From Competibacteraceae bacterium UBA2788 (GTDB lineage: Bacteria; Pseudomonadota; Gammaproteobacteria; Competibacterales; Competibacteraceae), in assembly GCA_002352185.1 (NCBI GenBank), contig DEHY01000145.1, forward strand, positions 1 to 6,859: a stretch of 6,859 nucleotides of DNA, given 5' to 3'. Below the pieces are notes generated by a model that worked only from the letters and a program-made list of their open reading frames with translations, was not told where the DNA came from and did not search any database. The position numbers were made by a program, and so were the translations under genes. Shown in pieces: positions 6,483 to 6,859 of the stretch. The first letter of the stretch is position 1. The number at the start of each line of letters is the position of its first letter.

Positions 6483-6859
6483 TAAATCGGCGTATATCGC
6501 TTCACGCTGATCGTCCAGTTCCGTTCAGTTTCCACAAATCGCCGGCCATTCACCTTGAGCAACGGCCAGCGTTCGGGTTGATCCAATAAGACGAGAATCT
6601 TGGCCGCAAGGTCATTGGCATCGCCCGCACGGAACAGCACCCCGGTTGCGCCATCGTGGATCAGCTCCCGATGGCCGCCCACATCGGAGGCGATAAACAA
6701 TTGTCCTTGCGCCATGGCTTCCAGGGGTTTCAGCGGCGTTACCAGTTCGGTCAGCCGCATGGACAGCCGGGGATACACCAGCACGTCTACCAAATGGTAA
6801 TAGTGGTTCACTTCGGCGTGAGGCACCCGTCCGGTGAACACCACTTGATCCGCAATCCC
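6458..6859 (-). CDS. Exosortase A-associated glycosyltransferase (TIGR04063-like), C-terminal part only
   Basis: The last 133 residues and the stop of a GT-B fold glycosyltransferase are present; the N-terminus lies beyond the right edge. The frame is open at base 6859, so the GTG at 6844 is an internal codon and not the start. The fragment covers the donor-binding half: QVVFTGRVPHAEV at fragment residues 5-17, DVLVYPRLSMRLTELV at 25-40, TPLKPLEAMAQG at 41-52 with the conserved acidic residues of the nucleotide-sugar site, ASDVGGHREL at 57-66, and GATGVLFRAGD at 70-80. The RLTELVTPLKPLEAMA and SDVGGHREL stretches match what I recall of the Daro_2409-type transferases that co-occur with exosortase A and PEP-CTERM systems. 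It shares the strand of the ligase operon but is separated from it by the Rpn pseudogene and the inverted asparagine synthetase-like gene. Its 3' end overlaps that gene by 25 bp. The family call is strong; the sugar it transfers is unknown. Confidence 0.9.
   Translation of the reverse strand, partial: GIADQVVFTGRVPHAEVNHYYHLVDVLVYPRLSMRLTELVTPLKPLEAMAQGQLFIASDVGGHRELIHDGATGVLFRAGDANDLAAKILVLLDQPERWPLLKVNGRRFVETERNWTISVKRYTPIYQALASAA

Overview
The window looks like part of an exopolysaccharide biosynthesis locus of the exosortase A (XrtA / PEP-CTERM) type from a fairly GC-rich, Gram-negative proteobacterium. A gammaproteobacterium is my guess; no marker gene here fixes the taxon. Two proteins carry signatures I recognise from families defined by this association: the putative O-glycosylation/O-antigen ligase (TIGR03097-like), and the glycosyltransferase cut by the right edge (TIGR04063-like, Daro_2409 family). 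Exosortase itself and PEP-CTERM substrates are not in the window.

Layout from left to right. Positions 1-957 (minus) hold a polysaccharide deacetylase whose C-terminus runs off the left edge. Positions 954-2294 (minus) hold a polytopic membrane ligase. Positions 2287-3477 (minus) hold a GT-B fold family 4 glycosyltransferase. These three are read right to left as glycosyltransferase, ligase, deacetylase. They overlap by 8 and 4 bp, so they form one translationally coupled operon. Positions 3505-4540 (minus) hold a broken Rpn/YhgA-like (PD-(D/E)XK) nuclease gene with one frameshift and one nonsense codon, and an in-frame 12-bp tandem repeat. Positions 4629-6482 (plus) hold an asparagine synthetase-like protein on the opposite strand. 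Its 3' end overlaps by 25 bp the 3' end of the partial minus-strand glycosyltransferase at 6458-6859.

Inferred joint role: the glycosyltransferases build a lipid-linked repeat unit at the cytoplasmic face. The membrane ligase polymerises it or transfers it. The deacetylase removes acetyl groups from the glycan. The asparagine synthetase-like enzyme may amidate a sugar acid or another small carboxylate. Its synthetase domain looks intact, but its glutaminase domain has lost the nucleophilic cysteine and the substrate-binding NGE motif, so it is unlikely to use glutamine. This is the most interesting biochemical point in the window. The Rpn pseudogene with the inverted asnB-like gene forms an insert-like block splitting genes that otherwise share one strand.

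There is no gene-free stretch above 300 bases. The only gaps are 3478-3504 and 4541-4628. I saw no RNA gene, CRISPR array, insertion sequence or convincing terminator.
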